Of a stretch of DNA of 64,000 bases, positions 1 through 15,885 are shown one piece after another. The number at the start of each line of letters is the position of its first letter. Position 1 is the first letter of the stretch. Both the position numbers and the translations under genes were made by a program. The DNA lies in assembly GCA_930367205.1 (NCBI GenBank), contig OV884009.1, positions 121,223,454 to 121,287,453 of the forward strand, written 5' to 3'. This stretch comes from Acanthosoma haemorrhoidale. Lineage: Eukaryota > Arthropoda > Insecta > Hemiptera > Acanthosomatidae. The notes beneath the pieces are model-generated. The model was not told the DNA's origin. It saw only the letters and a program-made list of their open reading frames with translations, and made no database searches.

Positions 1-1359
1 GTACATGTTTAATCTGGATCATACTGAAGTTTTTAACAGGCGAGGAGTATGGGATAAGTCTGGATTCAATGTAAAATCAGGACCGACCGGGAGGGAGTGG
101 GTAAGGGTTATCACAGCTTATAATATTGAATTTTTGCTCTTTAAAGTTTAAATTCAGGTCATGAAACTTAACCCAAGAACTAATTCAGTCCATTTTAAGG
201 GAAGCATCTGGGGGTATTTGGTGTGGAAGGAGAAGTTTATTAGTGTCTCATCGGCAAAGGCCTGGAAAGAACAGCCTTGAATTCAGATGTGGAGAACATT
301 GACGTAAAGGCAGAACATATTGAAAAAAAATTTAATGTTAAATTTGATTCATCACATAATTAAGGGTTTTGTTACAATTGTGAAAACAGTTTTATTGACA
401 CGTTTAACAACTTTTTGCAATAAAAGTCCACAATAACCCTAACTCATGCGTATTATTAATGAGGCCTTCGAGATCTTTAACATGATACCCTACTTAATGT
501 GATTAATTTAAATTTATATACAATAAATTTAATTGATGATTAATAATTATCGTTCATTATCATTTTATTTATTTTTAGCGCCAGAGGGCATCAAGTATAG
601 CTTAATTAAATGTAAAATAGCATCCCTCTGTATAAAACTGAGATTGCAAAAAAAATTGTGAATACACTTATGATGACAGTTTTAACGACTTAAAAAAAAA
701 CCCAATGTAAATACTTCAGCCCCAACAGATATTACATTTTATTGAATTACCTAACTAAATATCACACCTTTAAAAAAATACACTGGATGCAATAACAATG
801 ACAGCGGCGAAGCCGATACATGTTTGTATTTGTGTTTCTTTTGGGTTATTTACATTTTTCTATTTATAGATTTTATTTTCTATATTTTTATTTCAGTTTT
901 TTATAATTCATGTATTTTTTTAATTATTATATAAATAATGTAAGAACAAAATATTACGTGACTCACAGCATGTGCTTTTTGTTTTGTTCATAATTTCTAA
1001 AATATTTTTTTTGTTAATAGCAATTAATTAATTAATGAAACTTACTCATGTTTTGAGGAGATAGCTATAATTTTCAAGTCTTTCTTATATTTAATGAGAC
1101 CTCCATACAAAATATCTTGTCTCAAGCTTTAACAAGAGGTCTTAGAAAGACCAGAACAGACACAGGGTGAAAATATAAGGGTTTCTGATTTTTAAAATAT
1201 CAACAAAACCGTAGTAATCATCATAATTCAAAATTTTAGGCAAAGGAAATATAATTTCTACTGCATGATAATAAATTTTTAGATAAATCATGCCTATAGT
1301 GTTCGAAAATAATGAAAGGATAATTATGATTCATCCATCAGATTTCCTATAGTTCGAAA

Positions 1360-1465
1360 ATGAAAATACCTATCGTTTTGGTTGGTATTAGATATTGGGG
1401 AGGTCCCGGGTTCAAGTCCTAACCCTGCCAGCATATTTGTCATTAAAAATATTTATCATTTTTAG
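1360..1465 (+). repeat. tRNA-derived SINE-like fragment
   Basis: It contains a pol III B-box-like GGTTCAAGTCC after a GG-TCCCG stretch, then CCAGCATATTTGT. The same downstream word, with one or two changes, follows the B-box of the SINE at 22086-22176. The two are probably one family. It is not a tRNA gene because no cloverleaf closes around it. Confidence 0.5.
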
Positions 1466-2662
1466 CAAGTTAAAATCGCTGATTAACCAGTACCAGTGAA
1501 AGTGTAGGACCATAGTTTAAGTTTTCAATAAAAACATGGCACCTAAAAACGTTCACTTACCAATCAGATCCACTACAAAATAGTTGATGTGTTCAAGAAT
1601 AGCAGAATAGGCAGAGAACTGATAAAGAAAGCTAGAAGATCATAATTAAATTATCACAAGTGGAGTTAGTTACCTTTGAAATAATTATTACCAAGTAACA
1701 TTTATCCATAATTTTTAGCAAAAATTCGTGACATATGCATTACCTTCAGGCTAGAAGTTAAATAATATTGACAGTTCAAATTAATTAAAAATTATGTGTG
1801 TTTAAAAATGGATTATAAACAATAATCCATTATTTTCTACAAATAAGAATTTATTATTATTTATGATTTATTTACGAATTTACTCTTTAAATAATTAAAC
1901 TCAGGTTGGGTTTTAACATATAAACACTTGCACTATAATCTAATTAACCTCAACTGTCCTGAACATGAAATACCTAAGGAAAAACTCTTCAATTGGAAAA
2001 AACGGATTTATAAACCTAACTGTTTCTAACGGCGGAGTTTATCTGATATTTACAGTAGCTTCTTTGAAATGTATAGTCTGCATGGTGCACTTGTCGATTG
2101 AAGGATTCTTTTATTCAAGTCACGGTTCTCTTCTTGTCTCTTCTTACACACATATGCCCGACATAGTTCAAGAGTGAAATTTCAAGATATCTCATACCTT
2201 AGAATTCACACTATCACTATCTGCCATGCCTACCCACATATGTCTTCTCCAAACGTCTAAGTACCCTCCTCGTCTGCAGCTGGTACCACAAGAGAGGGTG
2301 TATCAATGCCGCAGCCACTTTTTATCACTATTTCCTACTTCAACCATCTCTTATCCTCCTTCATTCCCATTGGCCCATTCTCCCTATGTCATTGGTCGTG
2401 GATGGGACGTGTATCAATTATAACTATTAAGGCTTTTAATATGGCTTTATCTATTAATCACAATCATCAATTTTAGTTTAACATATTAAATAAATTATTT
2501 ATATTTTGACATTCAAAATAACACTACAATATATATGTATATATAAGTTAATCGTCGGCGGTTAAGCTAGATTAAAAAAAATAAGGAAAGAGGGAAATGA
2601 ACGACACTCTTAAACTTCTGTGAAAACCTGCTTTATTGTTTCTAGTAATCCAACATATATAG

Positions 2663-2690
2663 GATCATGGGTTGTTTACATCCCATGATC
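2663..2690. repeat. Perfect 9-bp stem inverted repeat
   Basis: GATCATGGG and CCCATGATC are separated by 10 bases in a Fak intron. No function is assigned; it may be chance or a MITE relic. Confidence 0.5.
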
Positions 2691-4266
2691 GTATTAATTT
2701 TCAACATAACTCATATATATACACAAATATATATATTTTTAACTACGTGCTATCATGAAAAAACCCTTAACTTTATAGATATTGTGAACGTTTTAATAGA
2801 CTATTGTGGAACATTCATCTAAACGACTAGTGTGAGGCATGATATTTGGTGGCATGGTAGTTCTATTTGATTTTGAGATGATGTTAAAAATAAAACCAAC
2901 CTATTAAAAAAATAATTAAGGGTCATTTATAAAAGAGGATATCAAAATAAAGCCTTCCCATCCTCAAAAATATTGTAGGGTAAATTATTAATCAATTACT
3001 TGATTGAGGCTCTATCAACTGAGCACAATTTTATGCTGCAGATTATGCTTGCACAAGTGGACCATCTGGATCTTCCCAGTGTGAATTTACTATCCCCATA
3101 AAGGACATATTTTTTTTTTAAGTGATTTTTTCTTGTTTATTTTAACATTTAATCAATAATTTGATACAAACTAGTAAGTAAATATAAAACATAGCTTTAT
3201 TTTTTTTGTTGATAAGCATAATTTTATGATTAATTTAAAAGAGGCCTCTAGATATACGTTCCATGTATATGTAAATACACCAGCACTGATGAAATTAAGT
3301 ATTAGTTTAATGCACTTTGGGTTTCTTTTCATTGGTAAATTCACACCATTTATAACATCGTATATTTTTTTTTGCTACTTTTTAACAATAGGAACTAAAC
3401 CACAACAAAAATTATCAATATAATTATTTTTTTCCTTTAATAACACCGACTTTTTTTAGATCTAATAAATGTTTTTGAGTGTACAAAAAATACTTGTAAG
3501 GTAGTACATAATAAAGACACCTTGATGTAGTTTTGTAATCCTTCCATTATGAGCCAAACCACCTGGAGTAGAGCAAGGCTAACATAAACAGCTTTGATAC
3601 TTTGAATAAACGCATAAGGTATATTAACGATCTCCAGAAACGAAGTTTTTTCTTAAAGGATAACCACCTTTATTTCTACAGGCACTACTTGTTATGAACT
3701 TAGTAGAAATCAAATGCTGAACTATTTAAATACTTTTTGGAATCGACAGTTGAACATTGAACAAGTGTGAACAAACCAATTATTCTTTGCATGGAGCAAT
3801 AATTACTTCAGATCCGTGCTTTAAGCTCAAACTATGGTCATTACTTAGACAAATTTCTATGAACTTACACATAAAATTCTATGGCATCATTTCTTCATTG
3901 ATGTTAAATAGGGAAAGAATTATTGAAATGATGTAATGTAATTAGGAAAAAGCATACTGAACTTTATATCCGATAGGCAATATTCAACTAAGGGAAGGTT
4001 TAAGGTTTAAATTCATTAGGCTTGTTTACTAAGTAATACTGCAACTGCTTCAGTTTATTTTTTGTTGGCACAAACATGATTTGCCTCCTTTGAAATAGTA
4101 TTGTAAATAACTAATTAAACACAACTGTTTAATTTTACCAACAATTTAATAGATTGTTTAGTAAATAAGAAAAACATCTTATCATTAAAAACAGTCGAAA
4201 ATGAAATCTATTATTTTTGTTAAAAAAATAAATTAAAATAGGCAAAAATTAATAACAATTACTCAC

Positions 4267-4333
4267 ATGCTTCTTCAAGAAATACTTCTGTCACAGCCAT
4301 GTCAGACCCTGGTTTACATGTTTTCACAGCAAC
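4267..4333 (-). CDS. Fak: Fak exon J: kinase catalytic lysine strand
   Basis: The exon has 22 codons plus one base. V-A-V-K-T-C-K carries the ATP-anchoring lysine (human Lys454, V-A-I-K-T-C-K). F-L-E-E-A supplies the start of helix C with its conserved Glu (human F-L-Q-E-A). The acceptor is TTTGCAG and the donor GTGAGT. It is the last Fak exon seen: nothing resembling the rest of the kinase (HRD, DFG) appears between here and base 1, so the downstream intron exceeds 4.2 kb. Confidence 0.93.
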
Positions 4334-6968
<2,635 letters not shown>

Positions 6969-8627
6969 CAGGAGAGGCAAACCTTTTTCGGTGATGGGGC
7001 ATGATGTGGTTCCCTAAATTCGAGCGAAAAGTTAAGATGTGCAAATATGCCACAGAAAAAAGCGAATCCCAAAGCCACTATTGTCTTCAAGGAGGGGAGA
7101 GATATGAGGAAGGATCCTTTCTAACAATTTTCCTCTTGAGAGGCAACAAACATCACAATGGAGAACAAGTTTTTCGTTCCTCAATGCCTTTTTCAAACAT
7201 TTCCCAGAAATTCCTGTGATTGAGGGCATGAGCCTGTATTTTGTTGATACAGTCAACTACTGGTTTTTGGACAAAAGATATTCCAGTTCCTTGGCACAAA
7301 GCACTTCCTGGTGAATGATGAATTGATATTTTAGACGAGGCCTTTTCAAATAGTTTCCCAATAATGCAATGCAGCCCTTGTTGTTTACCAACCATGGCAA
7401 GATCCCCTTAAATGTGTTTGATTTTTGCCAGTCCAAGTTTTTTCTTTCATCAGTGATTTTTAGCTCTTCAAACACATTTTCTTCTGAAGTCGTTGTTCGT
7501 AGTTCACAGAGCTGAAGGAGTTCTTCAGGATTCTAAGTAAGCATAAAACCAACCTAGATACACAGCTGAGCAAATGATTTGTTGTCACAACTTTCGTCCA
7601 AAGACAAAGAAAAATATTTGCAACTCAAAAGCTTAGAAATTACTTGCGAGGCCACATCTTCTACCATCTTGACAAATCTCCTCCAATGTCCGCATTACTG
7701 TATTTCAAGACAGAGCTATTTGGTCTACTAGTTTAAAACTTTCAGATAGCAAAGATTTTTAAGCTGGGCTTGATAACTTATAGCTTGCTCTCCATTTCCA
7801 CAGGGTTTCATTTTTTGTGCCAGTATCAAAGAGGTTCCATAGGAAGCTGTTACCATTCAAGAAAGCTCATTGAATTATTTTTTGAAGATTAATTGCTGCC
7901 CTCATAATGAAATTATCTATGAAATCCGATCTCAAGACTGAGCCAACTGGATATTTAAGATTCAAAATCAGAATGATACTTTATGAAGTGTCTCTCCAAA
8001 TTGTACTTTTTAGGCACTGAAATATTTCCACCACAAATTAAATACACTGGTTTTAATATGTTTGCATCCATAAACATAAACCGCTGTTCCATATCACTAT
8101 TGAACATTTTTTTCAATGAACTTTTCATATTTCTGTTTGCTCATTTGACTAGTAAAAGGGCAACTAATTGGGTGAGGAATCATTTTTATCCAACGTACCT
8201 CTAAAATTCTACTCAGAAACTATATTATTCATACATAGGTACCTGCTATAACAGAGAAAGAAGACTAGAAGAAATTGATTTTTAAAAAAGGAGGGTGGGG
8301 GAAGCTGGAATTCTAGGTGATAAGCAGGGAAAGGGAATAAACATGCCTGATGATTTTTAGAAATCAGAGGATGCGCTTCATTATCACTTACAGCCTGGAT
8401 CATATACACCAAAAGATCAAGACGAGTGGTGCCGCAAGATTCCCTTTGTTATAAAATTCTTTCCTTCCCGGCACATCAATTTTCCTCTAAGTTTACCAAG
8501 TATTTTCCTCCAAGTGCCATACTACCAGCCATTCTGTTAATTTAGACAAACTTTCAAAAAATAAAAATCCTGGGCTATTTGTCCAGAACCGCCCCCCCCC
8601 AAAAGCGTTGCGGGTTGACCACCCCTG
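6969..8627 (-). mobile_element. hAT-family DNA transposon, defective
   Basis: The element is flanked by the 8-bp duplication CTCTAGCC (6961-6968 and 8628-8635), the length typical of hAT elements. The ends are inverted repeats CAGGAGAGGCAAACC and CAGGGGTGGTCAACC (11 of 15 identical), with the CAGRG start typical of the superfamily. The inside encodes a broken transposase on the minus strand. At 1.66 kb it is shorter than an autonomous hAT, and the N-terminal BED-finger region is missing. Confidence 0.92.
7032..7870 (-). pseudogene. hAT transposase remnant (GTF2IRD2/ZBED-like)
   Basis: Reading leftward from about 7870 there are pieces typical of this transposase group: an S-Y-x-x-S-L-I-L-A-Q-K entry, F-S-L-S-L-D-E-S with the catalytic Asp, M-V-G-K-Q-Q-G-L, then F-I-I-H-Q-E-V-L-C-A-K, L-N-H-R-N-F, and L-S-R-G-K-L-L-E-R. 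They fall in different frames with several stops, so the gene is dead. The same domain was domesticated in vertebrate GTF2IRD2-type proteins (family knowledge). Confidence 0.85.
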
Positions 8628-8635
8628 CTCTAGCC

Positions 8636-9290
8636 GTCAATCAACACACACCTCCACTCTCTTCATCTTATATTTCAGTTAGTACCTTTTAGTTTTTTTT
8701 ATCGTTCATGTTTGCATCATTTATTTACTACTAATAGATTCATGATTGTCAGATGAAAACATTTACCTTTTCACAGTAAATTCATTGTTATTTATTTTCT
8801 GAATAGTTGCCCAAACCATGTGGAATAACAACTGGCACACTGTTATCAGTAGCAAGCAAATCCCTGAGGCCTAAACATAAACATTGCCACTCCCACTTCA
8901 AGGTCACGTGCTCCCCCTTCAGCTTACTTAGTAAATCTAAACCAGCATTCCACAGGGTTTCTTGCATGGTAGTAAACCACAAAAAATATGATGGCCCGTT
9001 ATTCAGGCCCCCTCGGTATAGGGCGGTTTAGTACAACTGAAAGTACCTGGATGGAGTGTATGACTGCCCTGATACCATCAGTAAATTGTCCTCAGTAGGT
9101 AGTTAATAAGGGAATGGCCTTGATTCCATTAGTGATTAAGCTTAAAGAGAAGGTCCAATTCCAGTTCTTCCATGAGTCCTTTCATCAGCATCTAATACGG
9201 ACTGTCATTCCAAATGGTGGGGGGGGGGTTATTCCATAATTTTACCTAATATAGCCAAACCCCTCTCCTGTTTCCCATAATTATCCTAAC
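8636..9290. other. Unassigned GC-richer stretch in Fak intron
   Basis: A 64-codon minus-strand frame (8982-8788) and a 74-codon plus-strand frame overlap here without any motif I recognise. Base composition is richer in C and G than the flanks, which suggests another repeat. A nine-G run lies near 9222. Confidence 0.4.
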
Positions 9291-9865
9291 AACCTCAATT
9301 CCAATTTTTGCCCCCCTCCCCTCCCCTAGGGCTTCATCACATCACCTCTCCATCAACATTATATATTAATCTAGACAACTTCTTTTTTCTTTAAAATATC
9401 TCCTTCTGGCTAGAAATAAATTAAATCAAATACAATCCGAAATGATATCAAAAATAAAATCATTAAGTCCCAATGGCTTCCCCATTTAATTCTTAAGGCT
9501 TTGAACTCCCTATAATTCTTCCCTTATTCTTCCTGGAAAAGAGCACACGTTCTTCTCTTGAATGAAGTTACAAATTTCACCTCTCATAATGACTACCGTC
9601 CTATATCAATACTTTCAACCTTTAAAGCCCTTGAAAGAGAAGTAAAATCCTAAGTTTCCACATTTCTAGAAACAGGCTTCAGTTCCCTCCAACTTCCAAC
9701 TTGGCTTCTCCACCCAATCTGCTCTTACCAAAATTACACAAGACCTCCAACCCGCCATGAATCATCAATCTATCACTATCCTTACCCTCACCTTAATCCT
9801 ATCTATTCCTTATAGATACCATATCCTAAAACTGCATCCTATTTCTACTAGATACCTCAGAGGGC
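9290..9865 (+). pseudogene. LINE reverse transcriptase fragment
   Basis: In broken frames the plus strand shows N-D-Y-R-P-I-S-I-L-S near 9591 and then F-S-T-Q-S-A-L-T-K-I-T-Q-D-L and S-I-T-I-L-T-L near 9700-9790. These match the fingers of non-LTR (Jockey/CR1-like) reverse transcriptases just before the first catalytic Asp block. Frameshifts and stops make it non-functional. Confidence 0.75.
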
Positions 9866-9875
9866 CAGTTTTCCT

Positions 9876-9932
9876 GATATATAAATATATATATGTATGT
9901 AATCTAATATATAATATAATATAATATATATG
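9876..9932. repeat. AT-rich simple repeat
   Basis: Imperfect (TA)n and TAATA repeats lie between two LINE-derived pieces. Confidence 0.8.
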
Positions 9933-10019
9933 TGCTGTAGGTCTACAGCACTGGACCAATTACCTGTCAGGAGATAGCTGGTTAACAGAACAACACTAGA
10001 ACACTAGCTAGCCTCAGAT

Positions 10020-10450
10020 TAAGACACTAATCATGGCTACAACACGGAAGGGATAAGGAGATACTAATAGCCATATGATTCTAATACCAGTACGATGACA
10101 TAAATCGAAAGATATGAAGTAGACATCATTGGATAGAGTGAGGTAAAGAAGAAAGGTAAAAATGGGATTAAGAAACTACCTTCTGGCTATACAATGGTCT
10201 ACTCAGAATTAAGCCAAGGAAGAAAACCTAAGGAAAGAGTGATAATTATATTCCTGCGATGAGCTATATGGTAAGGTTGAAAACTGGGAAGTAGTCCCAC
10301 TAAGAATATTATTTGTGGATCTTACCCTCACCTTATGGAAAGTTCCTTTAATCCAAGCATATGCCTTAAAAAGACTATAAATACTGCCAGTAATAGGAAC
10401 AGAACCCTAATTATATGTGGGGATCTAAATGCTTGAATTGACCTAAACTA
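10020..10450 (+). pseudogene. LINE AP-endonuclease domain fragment
   Basis: The plus strand encodes D-I-I-G-W-S-E-V-K (around 10120), L-P-S-G-Y-T-M-V-Y-S and finally L-I-I-C-G-D-L-N-A (about 10410). The last is the metal-binding G-D-x-N-A of the exonuclease-endonuclease-phosphatase fold used by non-LTR retrotransposons. Stops and a frameshift occur between these blocks. No reverse transcriptase follows it. Confidence 0.75.
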
Positions 10451-10559
10451 AAGTAAAGTAATATGTTAAAATTATCTTATAACTAAAATTTTATTGTGTA
10501 AAGGACAGGCAAACAAAAGAACATCTATACATTGTGAATTTATTTTTGTGTTGTAAATA

Positions 10560-11700
10560 AAAATCTTTATTCTTAACTTATTGTATTCTTTATTCATATG
10601 ACCAACCCAGCAGATGAACTAAGCCCATGCCATATTGTGCAATAAATATGTAAACACATAATAAATATCAATTAAGTATTATTTTTCACAAAAAGATAAA
10701 AAAAATTTAATTAAATTTCAAATAAATACACAATTTTATAATGACAAAATCAAATTTCAACAGGAGAAAATAATCAGCGATTAAGATAACCTCTTGTAAC
10801 AAAACGGGAACAGCGTTGAGTATAGACCATCCCGCAACGCTTAGGAGGTATTAGATTACTGGCGCCGACTGGTGTCTACACTTCCTTGAAAACTGAGAGA
10901 AGAAGACGACTAACACGTGCATTTCACATCGGCATTCTAGGAATAAAATATAACAACCCATACAACTAAAGGGGATTGGAGGAACAGCTCCCCCGCTCTG
11001 AGATCGATCACACCCCTTGACCAATAACAAGAGAGAAGTGGCAGAAGGAAATCCCCTCTTGAGAAGAATTGGGAAAAGGAGGAGGCAGAGTGTATTGAGT
11101 AGAGTGGAAGAATAGGTTGTGTGAGCTAAAGAGTCTGTAGGAGTGAGTGGTGTTAGAAAATTGTTAGTGATCTAAAAAGATGAACGATAGACGAATGCCG
11201 GACTTTATTAAAGGTAACTCTTACAAATTCAATTGGTGGGTGGGACATTAATCACCGTGGAGCTTAGGTCATTGTGGTGAATTCAATTATTATCCAATTA
11301 GTATTATTTTGTCATAGAAAGTGTTCAAAGGAGTTATTAAATTTAATAAACCAGTAGTTTTGAGTAGGAAAGGGGTTTATATGTCGTTCTTATTTGTATC
11401 TTGCCCAAAAATTCTCCCGATTATAAATTTGTGCATGCTAGCTGATAGGTATTCCATAATTCTTTCCTGGTTCCTAACTTTCCGTTCCCTGATTTCTCAA
11501 CATCCAAAGGTAAATTTCCTATTTCCCGGTAGGCACGGGGGCGTTACACTCTATCTGGAGAAGGCAATGCTTTCTCCACTAAAAGATAGACAACTTATTT
11601 TTCCTTGTTGTTCTGAATAGGAAAGCATAGTATATTTAATAATTATTCCTCTCTCTAACAAAATATGTATATTAATTTTATATTTAAATATAACATTTAC
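10560..11700. other. Fak intron with LTR-like GC-richer island
   Basis: From about 10800 to 11290 the sequence becomes purine- and GC-richer, with ACTGGCGCCGACTGGTGTC and GGTGGGTGGGACATT. It resembles an old LTR or leader rather than intron. No matching second copy was found in the window. The rest is AT-rich with an unrecognised 99-codon frame (11321-11620). Confidence 0.35.
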
Positions 11701-11802
11701 GCGCAGGGGTGCTGTAGTCTCCTTCCTCGTCTAAAATTTCTGCATAGTCCTCAGACACAACACTTCTAGTTTTTACTTCTTTCTCATTCCCACTGCATTC
11801 GT
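11701..11802 (-). CDS. Fak: Fak exon H: FERM-kinase linker with YAEI autophosphorylation site
   Basis: The exon has 102 bp, phase 1 in and phase 1 out. It contains V-V-S-E-D-Y-A-E-I-L-D-E-E. The tyrosine of Y-A-E-I matches human Tyr397, the autophosphorylation site that recruits the Src SH2 domain (family knowledge). The acidic D-E-E after it and the D-Y-S-T-P-A exit also follow the FAK pattern. The donor is GTAAAT and the acceptor TTTCAG. A 6.2-kb intron with a hAT element and LINE debris separates it from the kinase exon. Confidence 0.95.
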
Positions 11803-14800
11803 CTGAAATATTAAAATAAATAATAACCTTCAATATTATTAACTTTTCCTAGAAGAAAATATAATTGTATCCTGATGCTTTAACTAAAGGTTTACACTCA
11901 CCACTAGTTAAAACAATTAAATGCATAAAAAATTCCTTACAATAGGACACAGCTTTCAAAATGCAAATTGATTTGCAGTGATAAGCTACAAAACATGTTA
12001 ACTAAGTTAAAAAAAACTTATTTTCTCCTAGCCATCTCCTAATCAATTACCATTTATAGCATTGAAATTGTTTAGTACATTTGTAATTAAATTATTGATT
12101 AGACTAATACAATTCTTATTAAGCCAATACCTGGTTTATTTCATACCAATTTCAGCTCTAAGAAACCTAACTATGGGACAATAAACTTGACATTCAGCGT
12201 TGAAATAACAAAAACAATTTTTTTTTTCTTCCTACATAGCTGGGTATTAATCCTGTGTCCCTTGAGGCAGCCCAGTAAGTAAAATATACAACTGTAATAT
12301 AATTATACACTACCTTCTATCCTCATAATTGGAAAGATTATAAAATAGAAGATATGGAAGCAGTATGATGTATACAAAGTCATTGAACGATTAATTATAC
12401 AATTTTCATATGTATTATTGATAATTTATCTTCTCTCAATAATAACTCAGCATGCAAAAAAGATATATTGTTTGAAAAAGAGAAATTTATACTGAATATT
12501 CATAGGTTTCATTATCTTTTAGCAATACTCAGACCAATCTTAAAATTTATAAAGAATAATTGAAATAAACCAATATTACATACTACTAATGGTTACCTTT
12601 GGACTGGCAAGGACATGGAAACCTTCTCCAAATGGTAGCTTGAAAAATCACAATCATAAACATTTAAGTCTTGCAAGAAATGCAAATGAGTAATTATATG
12701 TTTTCTGGGCGCACATTAGTTCAACCTGGTTATTTTTCCATTAGGATAGGAATAGGAGCATGACAACCACAGAGATGGTTATATTATAATGATTAAATTT
12801 GAAGTAATAAACTGACTACCCCCTTCCACATTTAACCTCTAAGACACTTGATCATTTGAAGTCATTTAGATAGATTATAATAACATTTGTTTTGTTTTTT
12901 AAACCTTCTATTCTACTAATTACCGAAAGAAATGTCCATGTTTTGGCCTCCACAACTATAGAAAATCAAACATTTCCTGGAATTTACATGATTATAACAA
13001 ATAAGTTGTGCGTCCAGATAACATTTAAGTACTTGCAAATTTTACAAAGAAAAAAATAAATACATAAAAATATTTTTAGATTGGTAACAAATAATTACCG
13101 TCAGTAAAAATATGAATTTCTGATGAGATATAATGAATGAGATTGAATATGCCAATATTTAAGGTTCACTCATAAGATATGATCATAGTCATAGTCAACT
13201 GAGCAAATTTAAACCATATGATTCATCATTCATAGTATTTCAAGGACGTAAAAGACAACAAACCATAGATAGCAGGTATAATGCACAGCTTTAGTGAGGT
13301 TGTCCTTAAAACATGGATATGTATATATAATAGTATAGCTGTAACACCATCCAAGCTTCAAAAAATATTTTATTGATATAAAAAATTATTTTTAAACCAA
13401 GATCTATTCATTTGTTAACAACTCTTCTCATTTATTTCTGTTTATACTTTATGTATAGATTATGTTGTGACCGTGTTGCAGTCAGGTAGTGTATTACGTG
13501 GCATACTCCTATCACATCAGGGGCAAAGATACAACTGCCCTTATGTCATATCAGTGAGGCTCAGGTTTCCCTCTTCTTTCGCTTTCTATGGCATAGCTGT
13601 TACTGGTCACCTTCTGGCAAAGACAACAAGGATGAACAGATTTGTTATCCTAATGCTATATATTTTATCCACATCCCCTTCATTTAATCGTCTACTAAAC
13701 ATTGTTTTAATACTCTTTTTTATTTTGCCTGGTTGGTTACAATAATATTTTGTTTTACTGTGAGTTCATTGATAGACATGAATATATTCTAATGATATTT
13801 TTTATAGTCAAATTGAGTTTATTACAAAATGAATATCAGGTTAAATATAAAAATTGGAAGATGTATTGTTAAGACCTATACAAGCAATATATAAGCTAGA
13901 TATAGATATACAAGCAGATACTTACTGGTATGTATATATGTGTTTTTAAAGAAGGTAATACATATGAAGAAATTATGCAGATGGATGTGAGATTATAATA
14001 AATGAATCATTATAAAATAAATTATTATTCTTTATGAACTTTTTATGATGATGATCATTTAAATATAAATGAGTTGAAGTGTTTGTTGATGAAAAAGAAT
14101 GTTAACTTTTCATTTGACATAATACATATCTTGAAACATCCATAAATTTCATGAAAACTTAGCATCTCTTTTTTTATCAACCCTAGCTGATCTTCCAACA
14201 AATGCTTCAACTCTTTTTCTTTTATTTTCATTAATTTTAAGATATTGTTTATTTCTGTGCGGTTGGTCACTGTAATATTTTTTTTTTTTAATTATTAAAT
14301 AAAACATCTTCTGAAAGATAAATTTATGAGCACTTATATACACTCCATTATTAATATTCATTCAATTTTGGTCCAATCTGGATTGAATGTTTTTTTTTTT
14401 ACTATCAATTCGTAATACTCTTCATTAATACCATTCTCGAAAGCGAAAATCTCCCAAATAAGTAGCTCCCTAGCTACTCTCTAAATCTTCAAGCCAGATC
14501 TGCAGTTCTTGTAAACATTGTTTTGTAAATTTGTTAACATTTTTGCTACATAAGTCAATATTATTATAATGAATATAGTCAGTGTTTTCTTTTAAGATGA
14601 AAGAGATTGAAATGATCTTAAATATTATCCTCTACAAATCAGAAAGGAAATAGTAAATAAATAAATCTATGTTGAGGATTATGTGTGACGAATTCAATGA
14701 CAAATATCTTAGGATACATTTCCTTCCTACCTCCAGTCGATGACAGAAATGGGAATCAGATCTCTAGTCCATGTGATGTGAACTTGGTTGGATATCTGAT

Positions 14801-15885
14801 GAAAAATAAGTTTGAAAAGGAATTCATAACATAAATCAGATGATAAATACAGATTTTCTAAGATGCAAAATTATGAACAGATCTTGTTATAAAAAATAAT
14901 CCATAAAAAAAGAATTCTAAATATTGTTTATTTATTTGGAAAAGGGAGAACAAGAAATGAAATATGTAAATTAATATATAACCATCATATAACTGTAAAA
15001 AATCCACTGGAACAACTCCAATGGAACAAGTTCATAATAAAGTCTAATGGGCATGAGTGCTCAATTAACAGATGGATCGGATCCTGCAGTTAGTATGTGG
15101 AGAAGGAAAGAGCTTCAGAAAATCTACAGTCAACTATATGAAAATAGAATTGTGACCAATTGAGAACTGAAGACTGGAAGGTGAACTTGAGACATTGAAA
15201 AAGTGGTGACTGAGAGAATAACAAACAGAGAAATGATAAAATTATGAGATTAAGAATAAGGAGAAGAGTAGCTGCAGCTTAGCTAAGCCTAGGTCACACA
15301 AAAACAGATAAATGTAACATTGATAAATTAAAATATTTTCCTCATTTAAGAATGATTTAGTTCTTTACAATTATAACAAACAATTATCAATTAGTAAATC
15401 GTCTTTTAATCTTACTAGATCAAAACTGCTATCCTTGAACCACTCTCCTATCCCCACATTAACCAGAGCGGCCAACTAAACTACTATGTCTTATTAAGTT
15501 AATATACTTAAAGCTTTTGAACATTGTTTAAATTCGTAACTGGTTGCATAATAGTTTTATGCCTCATACAATTTCGTCTTTATTTTTCTGTGTTGCAAGT
15601 AGTTTTACTTAAAGGATTTTATTATTTGTTTATTAATTAGTTTTATAGGTTCACATTTGTTTTTAAGACTTGTAGTTACTAAAGTATTATTAGTTATTAA
15701 GATGTTTTTGTTCGCTATCAAGGTTTTTGATAGCCTTAAGAAAAAAATTAATTATTAATGAAAATTGTTCAGTTATTTTCTCATTTTTAAAGAATGTCAG
15801 TTGGTCACGCTGGTTAGGGTAGGAGAACAATTGACGAGCACTGAAAAATGTTCATGAATTGTTATAATTTTCTATTTGTAGATAC
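11803..15885. other. Fak intron G-H
   Basis: No exon or transposon was recognised in 4.1 kb. A patch at 13460-13740 has an open frame of 92 codons and slightly higher GC, but no motif. The remainder is AT-rich. Confidence 0.5.

Larger units (their letters stand above)
1..4266. other. Fak intron, downstream of exon J
   Basis: No coding exon, RNA gene or transposase was recognised. The content is AT-rich sequence, a SINE-like piece near 1360-1465 and a short perfect hairpin at 2663-2690. Weak open frames at 1965-2420 have no recognisable motifs. Confidence 0.6.

Noticed and set aside
1..4266. Further Fak kinase exons (HRD, DFG)
   Set aside because: Searched by eye on the minus strand for the expected motifs; none found.
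7001..7219. Plus-strand 72-codon frame
   Set aside because: Shadow of the minus-strand hAT transposase remnant.
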